Assembly: GCA_020634165.1 (NCBI GenBank)
Contig: JACKCF010000001.1
Location: 1 to 64,000, forward strand
Source: Anaerolineaceae bacterium
Lineage (GTDB): Bacteria; Chloroflexota; Anaerolineae; Aggregatilineales; Phototrophicaceae
Reading direction: 5' to 3'
Length of the DNA stretch: 64,000 nucleotides
This document shows, piece after piece, positions 17,317 to 25,872 of this stretch (its first letter is position 1; each line of letters opens with the position of its first letter). The translations under genes and the position numbers were made by a program. The notes beneath the pieces were generated by a model. It saw only the letters and a list, made by a program, of their open reading frames with translations, made no database searches and was not told where the DNA came from.

Positions 17317-18147
17317 ATGAACCCACGCGAACTGCTTGATGAATATGGCGTTACGCCCAAGAAAAGCCTCGGCCAGAACTTCATGCACGACCCGAACACC
17401 ATCGAGAAAATCGTGGCGACGGCCCGGCTGATGCCCGACGATACCGTCATCGAAGTCGGGCCAGGAACCGGCCAGCTTACCGCCGAACTGGCCAAGCTGG
17501 CGCGGCACGTCATCGCCGTTGAGGTCGATGAGCGCATGCAGCCCATTCTCGAAGATCGCTTTGCCGATACCAAAAATGTCTACTTCGTCTATCAGGACAT
17601 CCTCAAGACGGATGTACTCAAACTGGTGGGTATGGATGACTTTGTGGTGGTGGCGAATGTGCCCTACTACATCACAACGGCCATCATCAGCCACCTGCTG
17701 GAAAATTACCGTAGGCCCCGGCGGCTGGTTATTACGATGCAGTACGAGGTCGCCCAGCGCATCATCGCTCCTATTGGCGACATGAGCGTATTGGCGGTTA
17801 GCGTGCAGTTCTACGGGAAGCCGAATATCGTCAGCCGCCTGAAGCCTGCTGTCTTTTGGCCGCGCCCGAATATCGACAGTGCCATTCTGGTGGTCGAATG
17901 CTACGAAAGGCCCGCTGTAGAGGTGCCGTCTGACAAAGCCTTCTTCAAAGTGGTTCGTGCCGGATTCAGTCAGAAGCGCAAGCAACTGCGCAACTCGCTC
18001 TCAAGCGGCCTGGGTATCAGCAGCACCCAGGCTGGCGATCTCCTCGACAAGGCCCATATCGAAGCCTCTCGCCGTGCGGAAACGCTCACCCTACAAGAGT
18101 GGGCTGATCTGACGCAGATGGCTTACGATGAACTGGGCTGGGAATAG
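17317..18147 (+). CDS. rsmA: 16S rRNA (adenine1518-N6/adenine1519-N6)-dimethyltransferase
   Basis: RsmA (KsgA) dimethylates two adjacent adenosines in helix 45 of 16S rRNA using S-adenosylmethionine, a late step in small-subunit assembly. The 276-residue protein has the N-terminal K-K-S-L-G-Q-N-F, SAM motif I V-I-E-V-G-P-G-T-G-Q-L-T, motif II acidic residue in V-A-V-E-V-D-E-R, and catalytic motif IV N-V-P-Y-Y-I. The C-terminal helical domain (Q-K-R-K-Q-L-R-N-S-L) is complete. ATG at 17317 is set by a perfect AGGAGG 7 bases upstream; GTG and ATG codons before it are not used. Confidence 0.97.
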   Translation: MNPRELLDEYGVTPKKSLGQNFMHDPNTIEKIVATARLMPDDTVIEVGPGTGQLTAELAKLARHVIAVEVDERMQPILEDRFADTKNVYFVYQDILKTDVLKLVGMDDFVVVANVPYYITTAIISHLLENYRRPRRLVITMQYEVAQRIIAPIGDMSVLAVSVQFYGKPNIVSRLKPAVFWPRPNIDSAILVVECYERPAVEVPSDKAFFKVVRAGFSQKRKQLRNSLSSGLGISSTQAGDLLDKAHIEASRRAETLTLQEWADLTQMAYDELGWE

Positions 18148-18178
18148 CCCCGAAAGCGTCACCTATATTGCATACAAA

Positions 18179-18204
18179 AAAGGGAACATGCCGTTCCCTT
18201 TTCG
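18179..18204. terminator. Bidirectional terminator between rsmA and the aminopeptidase gene
   Basis: An 8-bp stem AAGGGAAC / GTTCCCTT with loop ATGCC, A-run before and T-rich tail after. It serves both convergent genes. Confidence 0.85.
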
Positions 18205-18256
18205 CTTTCATCTGAATGACTGGGCAACACCCTATAGTCAAACGTTAGACATCGCT

Positions 18257-19510
18257 CTAGATTTCAAAGGCCCATTCGCCATCGCGCATCACTGGCTCGG
18301 ATGAGCCATCGGCTTTGATGCCATCAATCTGCATATCGCCACTGCCGACCATGAAGTCGGTGTGGACGAGGCTGCTGTTGCCACCGGCAGCGGCGTAATC
18401 GCTCTCGCTCATGAAGGGGCCATTTTCCATTGTGTTGTGGTAGGCCGCACCCAGCGCGACATGGCAGGAGGCATTTTCATCGAACAGCGTGTTATAGAAC
18501 AGCGTCCCCAACTGTGAAATCGGTGAACTGTGCGGCACCAGTGCGATTTCACCCAGGCGGCTGGCGCCCTCATCCGTTTCAATAATCTTGCGCAGAGTTG
18601 CTTCGCCCTTCTTTGCCCGCAAATCAACGACCTTGCCATCTTTGAACGTTAGCGAGAAGTCATCAATCACGGTGCCACTGTAGACCAAGGGCATGGTTGC
18701 GGAGAGCGTACCATCGACGCGGGCACGGTGCGGCATGGTGAAGACTTCCTCAGTCGGGATATTGGGCATATAGGGACGACCAGCCTGGGTATGGTCGCCA
18801 CCGCCCAGCCAGATGTGATTGTCAGCCAGCCCCAGGGTGAGGTCCGTGCCAGGGGCGATGAACTTAAGGGCGCTGTATTGCTTGGCCGTCAGTGCTCTTG
18901 CACGGGCGATGAGGGCCTGTGAGTGGGCCTGCCAGGCCGCTACCGGATCATCTTCAAACATGCGCGTCACCTGGAAAATCATCTCCCACAGCTTGGCGAC
19001 CCGCTCATCTTCCGGCACATTCGGCAGAACAGTATTGGCCCAGGGTTGGAACGAAGCGGATGCCAGACTCCAGGTGCCGATGCCCTGATTCCAAAGCTTG
19101 CGGGTGGGCTGACGCAGTGCGGCCGCTGTTGTGCGATAGGTCGCGATTTTCTCGGCGTCCTGGCCTTCCAGCAGGGTTGGATCGGCCACACGGAGCGATA
19201 GCGCCGAGCCGCCTTCTTCGATGACTTCGTGCAGGGCTTTAGCATCCCATTCGTTGGCTTCTGTGAAGCTGTCATCTGGGGCATGCTCCAGACGGATTTT
19301 GAACTCCTGCTCATCATTCCAGTTGACGATGACGTGGCGCGCACCGGCATCATAGGCGCTGGCGACGATATAGCGACACAGTTTGAGGACAGTCGGGTCG
19401 TCCGTCACCGGAGCATTGAAGATCAGCTTTTTCCCTGGTTCGACATTGGTTCCGACGCGCACTAACACATCGGCGTAGTTTTTCAGGGCAGCATCAAAAT
19501 CGTAGGACAT
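18257..19510 (-). CDS. Aminopeptidase, family M29 (AmpS/aminopeptidase T)
   Basis: A 417-residue thermophilic-type metallo-aminopeptidase of family M29, which removes N-terminal residues using two metal ions. Characteristic parts: N-terminal Y-A-D-V-L-V-R-V-G-T-N-V-E-P-G-K, T-D-L-T-L-G-L near residue 225, N-I-P-T-E-E-V-F-T-M-P (metal-binding Glu), G-E-I-A-L-V-P-H-S-S-P-I, L-F-Y-N-T-L-F-D-E-N-A-S-C-H-V-A-L-G, and H-T-D-F-M-V-G-S. All expected ligand segments are in place and the length is standard. Cytoplasmic; convergent with rsmA across a shared terminator. Confidence 0.93.
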   Translation of the reverse strand: MSYDFDAALKNYADVLVRVGTNVEPGKKLIFNAPVTDDPTVLKLCRYIVASAYDAGARHVIVNWNDEQEFKIRLEHAPDDSFTEANEWDAKALHEVIEEGGSALSLRVADPTLLEGQDAEKIATYRTTAAALRQPTRKLWNQGIGTWSLASASFQPWANTVLPNVPEDERVAKLWEMIFQVTRMFEDDPVAAWQAHSQALIARARALTAKQYSALKFIAPGTDLTLGLADNHIWLGGGDHTQAGRPYMPNIPTEEVFTMPHRARVDGTLSATMPLVYSGTVIDDFSLTFKDGKVVDLRAKKGEATLRKIIETDEGASRLGEIALVPHSSPISQLGTLFYNTLFDENASCHVALGAAYHNTMENGPFMSESDYAAAGGNSSLVHTDFMVGSGDMQIDGIKADGSSEPVMRDGEWAFEI

Positions 19511-19652
19511 CAGCAGACTCGTTTCTTCAGGCGGTATGTATTTCGGCTGATTCTAGCGCATGGGCGCATGGCTCTACCATAACCATCGAGGCGGCCCATT
19601 AAGTTGTGGCGAAAAATGTACAAATGTAGGAGTAAGGTACGGAAGAAATCGT

Positions 19653-19680
19653 TTGCATTGGGTGGGTTATCCCCTATAAT
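19653..19680 (+). promoter_or_regulatory. Predicted sigma-A promoter of the M20 hydrolase gene
   Basis: TTGCAT, a 16-base spacer, then TATAAT ending at 19680, about 49 bases before the ATG at 19729. Confidence 0.6.
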
Positions 19681-19728
19681 GGGTCCGCAAAACTACCTGT
19701 CAATATAGTTCAGGTTTTGCACACAAAG

Positions 19729-20982
19729 ATGGTCGCGATTGTGCCCAAGCTTCAAATTAACAGTCTCCGACTCCACACCGATTTCACTGAACTCGCCCAG
19801 ATTGGCCATACTGCCAATGGGGGGATTTCTCGCGTCGCCCTGTCCAATGAAGATTTAGAAGCCCGCGCCTGGTTCGCCAACCAAATTGAGGAAGCGGGCT
19901 TTTTTGTGCGTGATGACGAAGTTGGCAATCTAAGCGGCGTCCTGCCAAGCAAGGCCAAGCATGCGCAGACGCTGCTCATCGGCAGTCATCTGGATACGGT
20001 GCCCAATGGCGGCCAGTATGATGGCGCGATTGGTGTTCTGGCTGGTCTGGAATGTATGCGTGCCATCAGCGATGCCGGCATTGATCTGCCATTCCATCTG
20101 GAAGTCATCAGCTTTACGGACGAAGAAGGTTGGTGGCAGTCATTCTTCGGCAGCATGGGCCTCACCGGAACGCTCAAGTCGCACCACATCAATGACGCCC
20201 AGCAGGATAATGCCGCTTTCCGGGCGGCGCTGTACCGTGCGGGTATCCTCGTCAGTGAAGTGGATCGCGCCATCCGGCCAATGGATGACCTCTGCGGCTA
20301 TCTGGAACTACACATTGAGCAGAGTGCGCGTCTGGAACAGGCTCGCAAAAATATTGGTGTGATTACCGGCGTCGTGGGTCGCTCGGCCTATGTTTACACC
20401 TTCTATGGTGAGGGGACTTCGGCGGCGACAACCCACGTCAACGACCGCTGTGATGCCCTCCAGGGTGCGGCCCTGTTCATCACCAAAATGCACGCGCTCA
20501 TCGCCGAGGAATACCCGGACGGCATCGTCAACTGTGGCAACATCGAAGTGCAGCCAGGGACATTCAACGTGATCCCCGCAGAGGCAAGGCTGCGCGTGGA
20601 GTGTCGTCACCAGGACCGAACGACTCTGCTTGAGATCGAGTCGCGGCTGGTCGAGATGGCCCATACCATCGCCGACACCTATCGACTGAGCGTCAAGGTC
20701 GAGGAGATGTATAAGCGTGAGGTCGCGATCATGGACGAGCATCTCATGACCCTGATCGAAGGCATCTGTGACGAGCAGCATCTCAGTCATCAGCGCATGG
20801 TCAGCTACGCCGGACACGACGCTCAAATCCTCAGCCCCTTTACCCCCACCGCTATGATCTTCATCCCAAGCAAAGATGGCATCAGCCACAACCCAAGAGA
20901 ATACACAGAATGGCACGATGTCGAAAACGGCGCTAATGTGCTGTTAAGTACTATTTTGCGCTTGGCTTCGGAGAAGGTTTAA
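19729..20982 (+). CDS. M20 family Zn-dependent amidohydrolase (carbamoylase/allantoate amidohydrolase type)
   Basis: A 417-residue hydrolase of the N-carbamoyl-L-amino-acid hydrolase/allantoate amidohydrolase group. Metal-site segments: G-S-H-L-D-T-V-P-N-G-G-Q-Y-D-G, F-T-D-E-E-G, the E-L-H-I-E-Q segment, G-H-D-A-Q, and the late K-D-G-I-S-H-N-P-x-E-x-T. The hallmark H-A-G-T-T-P-M of the dimerisation domain is replaced here by S-A-A-T-T-H-V-N-D-R-C-D-A-L, losing the substrate-contacting histidine. The ATG at 19729 follows a near-consensus promoter; a TTG at 19717 is an alternative. No pyrimidine or purine catabolism genes lie beside it. Confidence 0.85.
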   Translation: MVAIVPKLQINSLRLHTDFTELAQIGHTANGGISRVALSNEDLEARAWFANQIEEAGFFVRDDEVGNLSGVLPSKAKHAQTLLIGSHLDTVPNGGQYDGAIGVLAGLECMRAISDAGIDLPFHLEVISFTDEEGWWQSFFGSMGLTGTLKSHHINDAQQDNAAFRAALYRAGILVSEVDRAIRPMDDLCGYLELHIEQSARLEQARKNIGVITGVVGRSAYVYTFYGEGTSAATTHVNDRCDALQGAALFITKMHALIAEEYPDGIVNCGNIEVQPGTFNVIPAEARLRVECRHQDRTTLLEIESRLVEMAHTIADTYRLSVKVEEMYKREVAIMDEHLMTLIEGICDEQHLSHQRMVSYAGHDAQILSPFTPTAMIFIPSKDGISHNPREYTEWHDVENGANVLLSTILRLASEKV

Positions 20983-21159
20983 GACCCTTATCCTCCTGTC
21001 CTTCCCCGAAAGAGGAAGGATGCCTTTTAGAAGGATATGAGAGCAGGCAAAAGTCTCCTCTCCTTCGGGGAGGAGATTTAGAGGTGGGGTCCGTGCAGAA
21101 AAACAGCCATATATCCCAAGTTGCTATTATGCTTTAGGGCATATTCTCAAAGCGCAAAA

Positions 21160-21184
21160 AGGGCACGATATGTCTTGCCCCTAC
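21160..21184 (+). repeat. Palindromic repeat copy
   Basis: GGGCACGATATGTCTTGCCC followed by CTAC. It matches the right half of the copy at 38704-38752 with two changes. It lies in the gap between the M20 gene and the gene at 21209. Confidence 0.6.
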
Positions 21185-21208
21185 TTCACATCCTGAAATG
21201 GCTTTGAA

Positions 21209-22234
21209 CTACAGCGAAACGATGCGCTTGGCGACCCGCAACTGCGTCGGGAAGTAAGGCAAGAAGTCCATGAAGGACTCATAGCGATTGCCGCGTTCGC
21301 GTAAATAGCGCCGCAGTACGCTGATGGTCCCAGGCAGCAGAGCGATGCTGTTGGCCTTGCGTTCGATCAGCATATAGGCTTTGGCTTCCAGCGGATCGAC
21401 GTGATCTTCGAGGTACATCGCCACCAGCGCCTTGGTATACAGCATCATGAACTGATCTTCCCAGGTGGGATAGACCACTTTCAGCTCATCGCTGATGGGC
21501 AGTTCTTTTTCTTTGGCTTCTTCCAGCTTTTCAGTATTCAGCCGGAAATAGCCATGCAAGAGCAGCCGTGCATACTGGGTAACGGCACCACGATACACGC
21601 TGATGAGTTGCGTTTCGTCATCGTAAGGCCAGGGTGGGCTATCGCCCCAGGCTTGTGGCGGCGGCACAATCGCGATGAGTTGATCTTTATAGCGTAGGCC
21701 CATCTCTTCGACAGCCGGATAGGAGATATTCGGCATGAAGACGAACTTCTCGCTGACATCGCCTGTAAATTGACCCAGGAATTCGTTGAAGGAGACATTT
21801 TCAAAAATGAGCTTGGACTGCGTAACGGCGTCCTGCCAGGGTAGTTCATTTTCCGTCCAGAAGCCGCGAATATTGCTCTTGAGGTAGAAGTCATGGAGCT
21901 GCTGCGGCCAGTTGCCAGGGACAAACGGCGGCAAAGAATCGACTTCCAGGTCCGGCCAGGGCATGAGCAGCATCATCGTAAAGAGCGCCTCAAGCGGCAC
22001 CTTACGATTGAGCATATCTTCCAGCGATTTCACCGCAGGGTGTTCATTCATCCCCTGGTTGAGCAGGTATTTTTGCGTGTTGCGCGCATGGGAGTGTGCC
22101 AGATGTCGCCCACGATCCTGCGCTTCCTGCGGATAATGGGTCGCAGCAAGCACAGCCGAAAGCAACCGGATGCGGTCATCCAGCGAGACAGTAACGGGCA
22201 TATTCACGGTAACAGTCATACGCGATTGAGCCAT
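21209..22234 (-). CDS. Uncharacterised protein, about 340 residues
   Basis: Not recognised. A soluble, mostly helical protein without signal peptide, rich in aromatic and acidic residues. Visible stretches include N-T-Q-K-Y-L-L-N-Q-G near residue 55 and a long conserved-looking core F-V-F-M-P-N-I-S-Y-P. A coiled-coil-like E-K-L-E-E-A-K-E-K-E-L lies near residue 240. The early H-L-A-H-S-H-A-R-N segment has three His residues but no HExxH. The frame is open to 22312; ATG at 22234 or 22219 is more natural, as the extra N-terminus is low-complexity and hydrophobic. Neither has a strong ribosome site. Confidence 0.6.
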   Translation of the reverse strand: MAQSRMTVTVNMPVTVSLDDRIRLLSAVLAATHYPQEAQDRGRHLAHSHARNTQKYLLNQGMNEHPAVKSLEDMLNRKVPLEALFTMMLLMPWPDLEVDSLPPFVPGNWPQQLHDFYLKSNIRGFWTENELPWQDAVTQSKLIFENVSFNEFLGQFTGDVSEKFVFMPNISYPAVEEMGLRYKDQLIAIVPPPQAWGDSPPWPYDDETQLISVYRGAVTQYARLLLHGYFRLNTEKLEEAKEKELPISDELKVVYPTWEDQFMMLYTKALVAMYLEDHVDPLEAKAYMLIERKANSIALLPGTISVLRRYLRERGNRYESFMDFLPYFPTQLRVAKRIVSL

Positions 22235-22472
22235 CAAATACAGTAATAAAAGGTCAGCGCTAGCCAGAAGACCCTGCGAAAATGAGCATGTGTACTGGTC
22301 GGGAGGTGCCACACAGGTTTATAACGCTGAACATGACAGTTGCCGACATCAGCCACTAAATCCATTGTAAGCGGCAAAAACGTGTCTCGCAAGCCGCTTG
22401 GATTAAGCTTTGGTTTATCAGAATATATCCGCAGACTTCCAGCGAGGATCGAGCCAGCAACATAGCATAGTC

Positions 22473-22832
22473 TTAAGCACTGAGCGGTTGCCACAATTCA
22501 ATGCGATGTCCTTCAGGGTCATGCAAATAAAATAGCAGCGCGCCCCATTTCTTCTGTAACTTTGAAACTTCGAGTCCCGCTTGCTGCAATTGCGTATGCG
22601 CTTCATGAACATCCGCCACCTGCCACGAGAGAGTAATTCCCTGTCCTTCGACGCTCTCAATTGTCGCTCGGCTTGCATTGGCGATGCTCAAATAAGTATC
22701 ATGAGACAGATGGAACTCTACAAACCAGTCGGTTTCATAGGTAACTGTGAAACCAAAATAGTGTTGATAGAACGCCACCGTGTCTGACCAATTGCGGCAG
22801 TATAAAATGGTATTTGTTCGATTGATGCGCAT
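22473..22832 (-). CDS. VOC superfamily protein (glyoxalase/bleomycin-resistance-like)
   Basis: A 119-residue vicinal-oxygen-chelate domain. It opens T-N-T-I-L-Y-C-R-N-W-S-D-T-V-A-F-Y-Q-H-Y-F-G-F, a typical first beta-alpha unit, and closes F-Y-L-H-D-P-E-G-H-R-I-E-L-W, the classical VOC end with the metal-binding Glu. Such single-domain proteins act as dimers. The substrate could be a toxic aldehyde, an antibiotic or a metabolite and cannot be chosen from sequence. Start at ATG 22832; the open frame upstream to 22946 overlaps the divergent gene at 22848 and is not family-like. Confidence 0.82.
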   Translation of the reverse strand: MRINRTNTILYCRNWSDTVAFYQHYFGFTVTYETDWFVEFHLSHDTYLSIANASRATIESVEGQGITLSWQVADVHEAHTQLQQAGLEVSKLQKKWGALLFYLHDPEGHRIELWQPLSA

Positions 22833-22847
22833 ATTTAAGGCCACGCT

Positions 22848-23081
22848 ATGACGATGAACGATGTTAAAGCATACCTCGCGGATGCCCTCGATCAAGAGGC
22901 GTGTAGGGCAACGCTGATCGCCGCCTTGTGGTCGCGTGTCGATCAATTACGCAGCCAAAACGTCACAGACAAAAAGATCATCACGTCTCTTCAAACGATG
23001 GGTGATGATCCTTTTCAGCTTAATGTCGATGTCATTGACGAAGTAATCGAATCGATTGTCATTTCTCCACAGGGCCGATAG
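22848..23081 (+). CDS. Small uncharacterised helical protein
   Basis: A 77-residue protein that looks wholly alpha-helical: a first amphipathic segment D-V-K-A-Y-L-A-D-A-L, a second L-I-A-A-L-W-S-R-V-D-Q-L, and an acidic third V-I-D-E-V-I-E-S-I. It begins at ATG 22848 with AAGG nearby and lies divergent from the VOC gene, with only 15 bases between starts. It could be a small regulator, but there is no clear helix-turn-helix. Kept because of the clean start and the fit between convergent and divergent neighbours. Confidence 0.45.
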   Translation: MTMNDVKAYLADALDQEACRATLIAALWSRVDQLRSQNVTDKKIITSLQTMGDDPFQLNVDVIDEVIESIVISPQGR

Positions 23082-23106
23082 AAAGCGAACTTGTGCCTTC
23101 TGCCCG

Positions 23107-23832
23107 TTATGCGCTTCCATCTGCGAGAATGTGAATATCGCCGACTTCACTATGAATGTAATTCAGCAGGGCATAGATGAACAGCGCGATGCTGCCCATC
23201 TCGATGGCTTCTTCCAGCGTCTGCAAACCATAGTAAAGGATACCTTCAATTCCCCCTGAATCTGGCTCAAACAAGCCGCTGCTGAAGAATTCCAGGCCGA
23301 TGGTGCCGAACAGATAGAGTCCACCCGCTAGAATAAACAGGTTGCGTGTTCGTGGCGGTAGATCAAATATGAAGCGCCAATAGAAGACGGCCAGCAGAGC
23401 CAACGGAATCGCGGCAAAGACAATCCAAAGACCATCGATACTGTCTTCGCCGAAAATGAGTTGCCCTGGCTTATTGAACATCTCATGGATGATGGCGGTT
23501 TCATCAGTTGCCAGGTAGAGGAAGCCAACTGACAGAATCACCCACAGCACCACATAGGGCCGATTTGTCTGCTTCTTCGCGATAGCAATCACCGCCAACA
23601 AGATCGAGCATGCCATCAGGGCCAGCGAAGAGTACATCGTTGGAATGTTCGCCTCCTCATTGACGTTGAATAAGCGCTTGAAGGAGTCTTCGATCAGATC
23701 GAAAAGGCGGCTCTCGTTGTCAATGGAATCCAACGCGAGGGCGATCACATGCAAGAGAATCAGTACAAAAATGATGGCAAGGAGTATTTTAAAGACAGTT
23801 GAAGCTGTTTTAGAAGAAAAATGAATGGTCAT
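23107..23832 (-). CDS. Polytopic membrane protein with buried D-E/H-E residues
   Basis: A 241-residue protein with about six or seven membrane helices, including V-F-K-I-L-L-A-I-I-F-V-L-I-L-L-H, S-L-A-L-M-A-C-S-I-L-L-A-V, V-V-L-W-V-I-L-S-V-G-F-L and I-V-F-A-A-I-P-L-A-L-L-A. Between helices lies A-T-D-E-T-A-I-I-H-E-M-F, and a later helix holds T-L-E-E-A-I-E-M-G. Paired acidic and histidine residues at membrane edges suggest a metal- or proton-dependent site, but I do not recognise the family. ATG at 23832 is preferred over the earlier start at 23856. Confidence 0.6.
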   Translation of the reverse strand: MTIHFSSKTASTVFKILLAIIFVLILLHVIALALDSIDNESRLFDLIEDSFKRLFNVNEEANIPTMYSSLALMACSILLAVIAIAKKQTNRPYVVLWVILSVGFLYLATDETAIIHEMFNKPGQLIFGEDSIDGLWIVFAAIPLALLAVFYWRFIFDLPPRTRNLFILAGGLYLFGTIGLEFFSSGLFEPDSGGIEGILYYGLQTLEEAIEMGSIALFIYALLNYIHSEVGDIHILADGSA

Positions 23833-24039
23833 TGTGTGGTATGCACCCTGGTACATTAAGCCATCGCTAAATCCTGGTTAAAAGATATTTACGGCACCTT
23901 TCACCGTAATAACAGGGCATATATCTCAGTCTTGCAAGGATTGTAAAAGCGAGTGGCCAATTTGGGAGCCGTCTTTTAGAATAGAGATTGCGCCTCATGA
24001 AGGCTGCAATTTGGAAGCTGGACGTAAACGAGCCGTGCT

Positions 24040-25386
24040 ATGCCGGACGATCAGAATCGCCCCCCCGACCAACCACAAATGCCCACCGACGGTGAAAACG
24101 ACGATATTTCTCCTTCGACCATTTTCGTGGAGATGATGCGTGAGGCTGCGGCCAAACGCGCCCAGCGCATGGATAAGCGCGAGGTGTATCGTCGTCCTAA
24201 AATTGACCGTGTTAAGCACGAGCCTACGCCTGAGGGTGAACTAGCCAGTACGGAACAACATCCTGAGCAGGTCGTGCCTGAACTGACATCCAGCAAGCCG
24301 CCCGTACAATCAGCGGAGCCGCGGCCCGCGACAGAACCCCCTGCGCCACCCGTATCCTCTGATGAAGCTGCATCGGCGATACCAGACGCTGAACCTGATC
24401 CGAGGATGCCGACCTATTACGAAGCACTTTTTGAGGAAACGTACCCGGTAGCCGGAGAAGCCGAAGCGGCTCCCAGTGTCAAAGCAACGGTTCATCCGAG
24501 TGTACCTGTCTATGAACCTACGCCGGAAGAACTGGCAAATGCCAACAAACTGGCGGAACAGCGCGTTCAGCGCGTGGCACGACGCAAGGCTCGTCGCCGC
24601 CAGAAGCGTGCTGGCCTCGCTGGCGGTTTCGTCTATACGCTGCTGATCGTCGGTGTTGCGGCCTGCATCGGCTCAACGATTTTCACCTGGTTCACGGACC
24701 CGCAGTTTTTCGATTCAGCCGTTGTGAGCGGATTACAGGCTGTCCAGGCCAGTGGCGATGCTACCCATCTGCCGACCACCATGCCAACTCCCAACTGGAT
24801 GCGGCGTGTTGGCATCGTGAGCGGCCATCGTGGCCCGGAAGATGATCCAGGGGCTGTCTGTGAAGAGAACGGCGTCGTAACGTTACAGGAAGCCGATGTC
24901 AACTTTAATGTCGCGACTTTGGTTGTGCGCAACCTGCGCGAGCGTGGCTATTCTGTGGACTTGCTCGATGAATTTGATACACGCCTGGAAAATTATCAGG
25001 CGGCGGCACTTGTATCCATCCATGCCAATGATTGCCAGGACTATGGCGAGGTCGTAAGCGGATTCCTGGTCGCGAAAGCATCCGCGCGTGCAGAGGGTGG
25101 CCCGGATAGCCGTCTGGCAGAATGCATCGCCCAATATTATTCGCAAGAGACGGGCCTCAGCCGTGGCTCGGCATTAACGCTCGACATGACCGACTACCAC
25201 AGCTTCAGGGAGATTCACCCACTGACCCCGGCAGCGATTCTGGAATTGGGTTTCTTGCGTGCGGATCGCGTTGTACTGACGGAACGCACCGAAGATGTCG
25301 CGCTTGGCATCACCGAGGGCATCATCTGCTTCCTGAACCCGACCAACCAGCCGGAGCCAACCCAGGCTGCCGAGACATCCAGCTAA
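24040..25386 (+). CDS. Membrane-anchored N-acetylmuramoyl-L-alanine amidase (Amidase_3)
   Basis: A 448-residue cell-wall hydrolase that cuts the bond between muramic acid and the stem peptide. Residues 1-195 are a disordered, Pro/Glu-rich cytoplasmic arm ending in a basic patch (R-R-K-A-R-R-R-Q-K-R). About 200-222 is a membrane helix. The extracellular catalytic domain (about 255-435) has zinc-ligand segments I-V-S-G-H-R-G and S-I-H-A-N, a Glu in L-Q-E-A-D-V-N, and the catalytic Glu in I-L-E-L-G-F. The order matches AmiC-type domains. It directly precedes the glutaredoxin-like gene at 25420 and may form an operon with it. Confidence 0.88.
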   Translation: MPDDQNRPPDQPQMPTDGENDDISPSTIFVEMMREAAAKRAQRMDKREVYRRPKIDRVKHEPTPEGELASTEQHPEQVVPELTSSKPPVQSAEPRPATEPPAPPVSSDEAASAIPDAEPDPRMPTYYEALFEETYPVAGEAEAAPSVKATVHPSVPVYEPTPEELANANKLAEQRVQRVARRKARRRQKRAGLAGGFVYTLLIVGVAACIGSTIFTWFTDPQFFDSAVVSGLQAVQASGDATHLPTTMPTPNWMRRVGIVSGHRGPEDDPGAVCEENGVVTLQEADVNFNVATLVVRNLRERGYSVDLLDEFDTRLENYQAAALVSIHANDCQDYGEVVSGFLVAKASARAEGGPDSRLAECIAQYYSQETGLSRGSALTLDMTDYHSFREIHPLTPAAILELGFLRADRVVLTERTEDVALGITEGIICFLNPTNQPEPTQAAETSS

Positions 25387-25419
25387 TAGAGATTGCGCTG
25401 ACACCGACGAGGACGCTCT

Positions 25420-25755
25420 ATGCCCACAGACAAACATCTGGTCATGTATAGCCGGACTTTTGGCTGCCCATTCATCAGTGTCGCCAAGCAGGTATTACAT
25501 GACTACGGCGTCGATTATCAGGAATTATTTATCGATCAGGATGAAACAGCTAAACAGCGCGTCCTCGGCTGGACCGGTTTTCTGTCGGTTCCTACTCTTG
25601 TAGTTGCAACCCAGGGCAGCATTCTGCCTTATAAAGAGGTCGATCCGCTGCCTGCCGGGGCCTCTCCCCGTGGCATTGATCGTGGTCCCATGCTGACCGA
25701 AGCGAATACCGCCGAACTGAAGGCATGGCTGTCAAAACATGGATTTATTGACTGA
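25420..25755 (+). CDS. Single-cysteine glutaredoxin-like protein
   Basis: A 111-residue soluble thioredoxin-fold protein. Active-site loop F-G-C-P-F-I has one cysteine only, and the cis-Pro loop L-S-V-P-T-L is present. D-Q-D-E-T-A-K-Q-R-V follows the second strand as in mycoredoxins. It starts 33 bases after the amidase gene with GAGGACG as ribosome site. It is the soluble counterpart of the membrane-anchored protein at 67 (C-P-M-V). A role in thiol homeostasis is likely; CxxC chemistry is not possible. Confidence 0.78.
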   Translation: MPTDKHLVMYSRTFGCPFISVAKQVLHDYGVDYQELFIDQDETAKQRVLGWTGFLSVPTLVVATQGSILPYKEVDPLPAGASPRGIDRGPMLTEANTAELKAWLSKHGFID

Positions 25756-25872
25756 TCCTGTGTAACAAAAAGCTCGATACTTAAGACTCCACATCAAACT
25801 TTATGCGAAATAAAGTCGGCGTGCGCCTATACTGTTATGAGAATCTCGACACGGTTAAAGGCTGGTTTTTTA

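Noticed and set aside
20983..21160. CCTTCCCC and GGGGAGGAG inverted stretches after the M20 gene, as a possible terminator
   Set aside because: The stems are long but far apart, with no T-run on either side. Only the repeat copy at 21160 could be supported.
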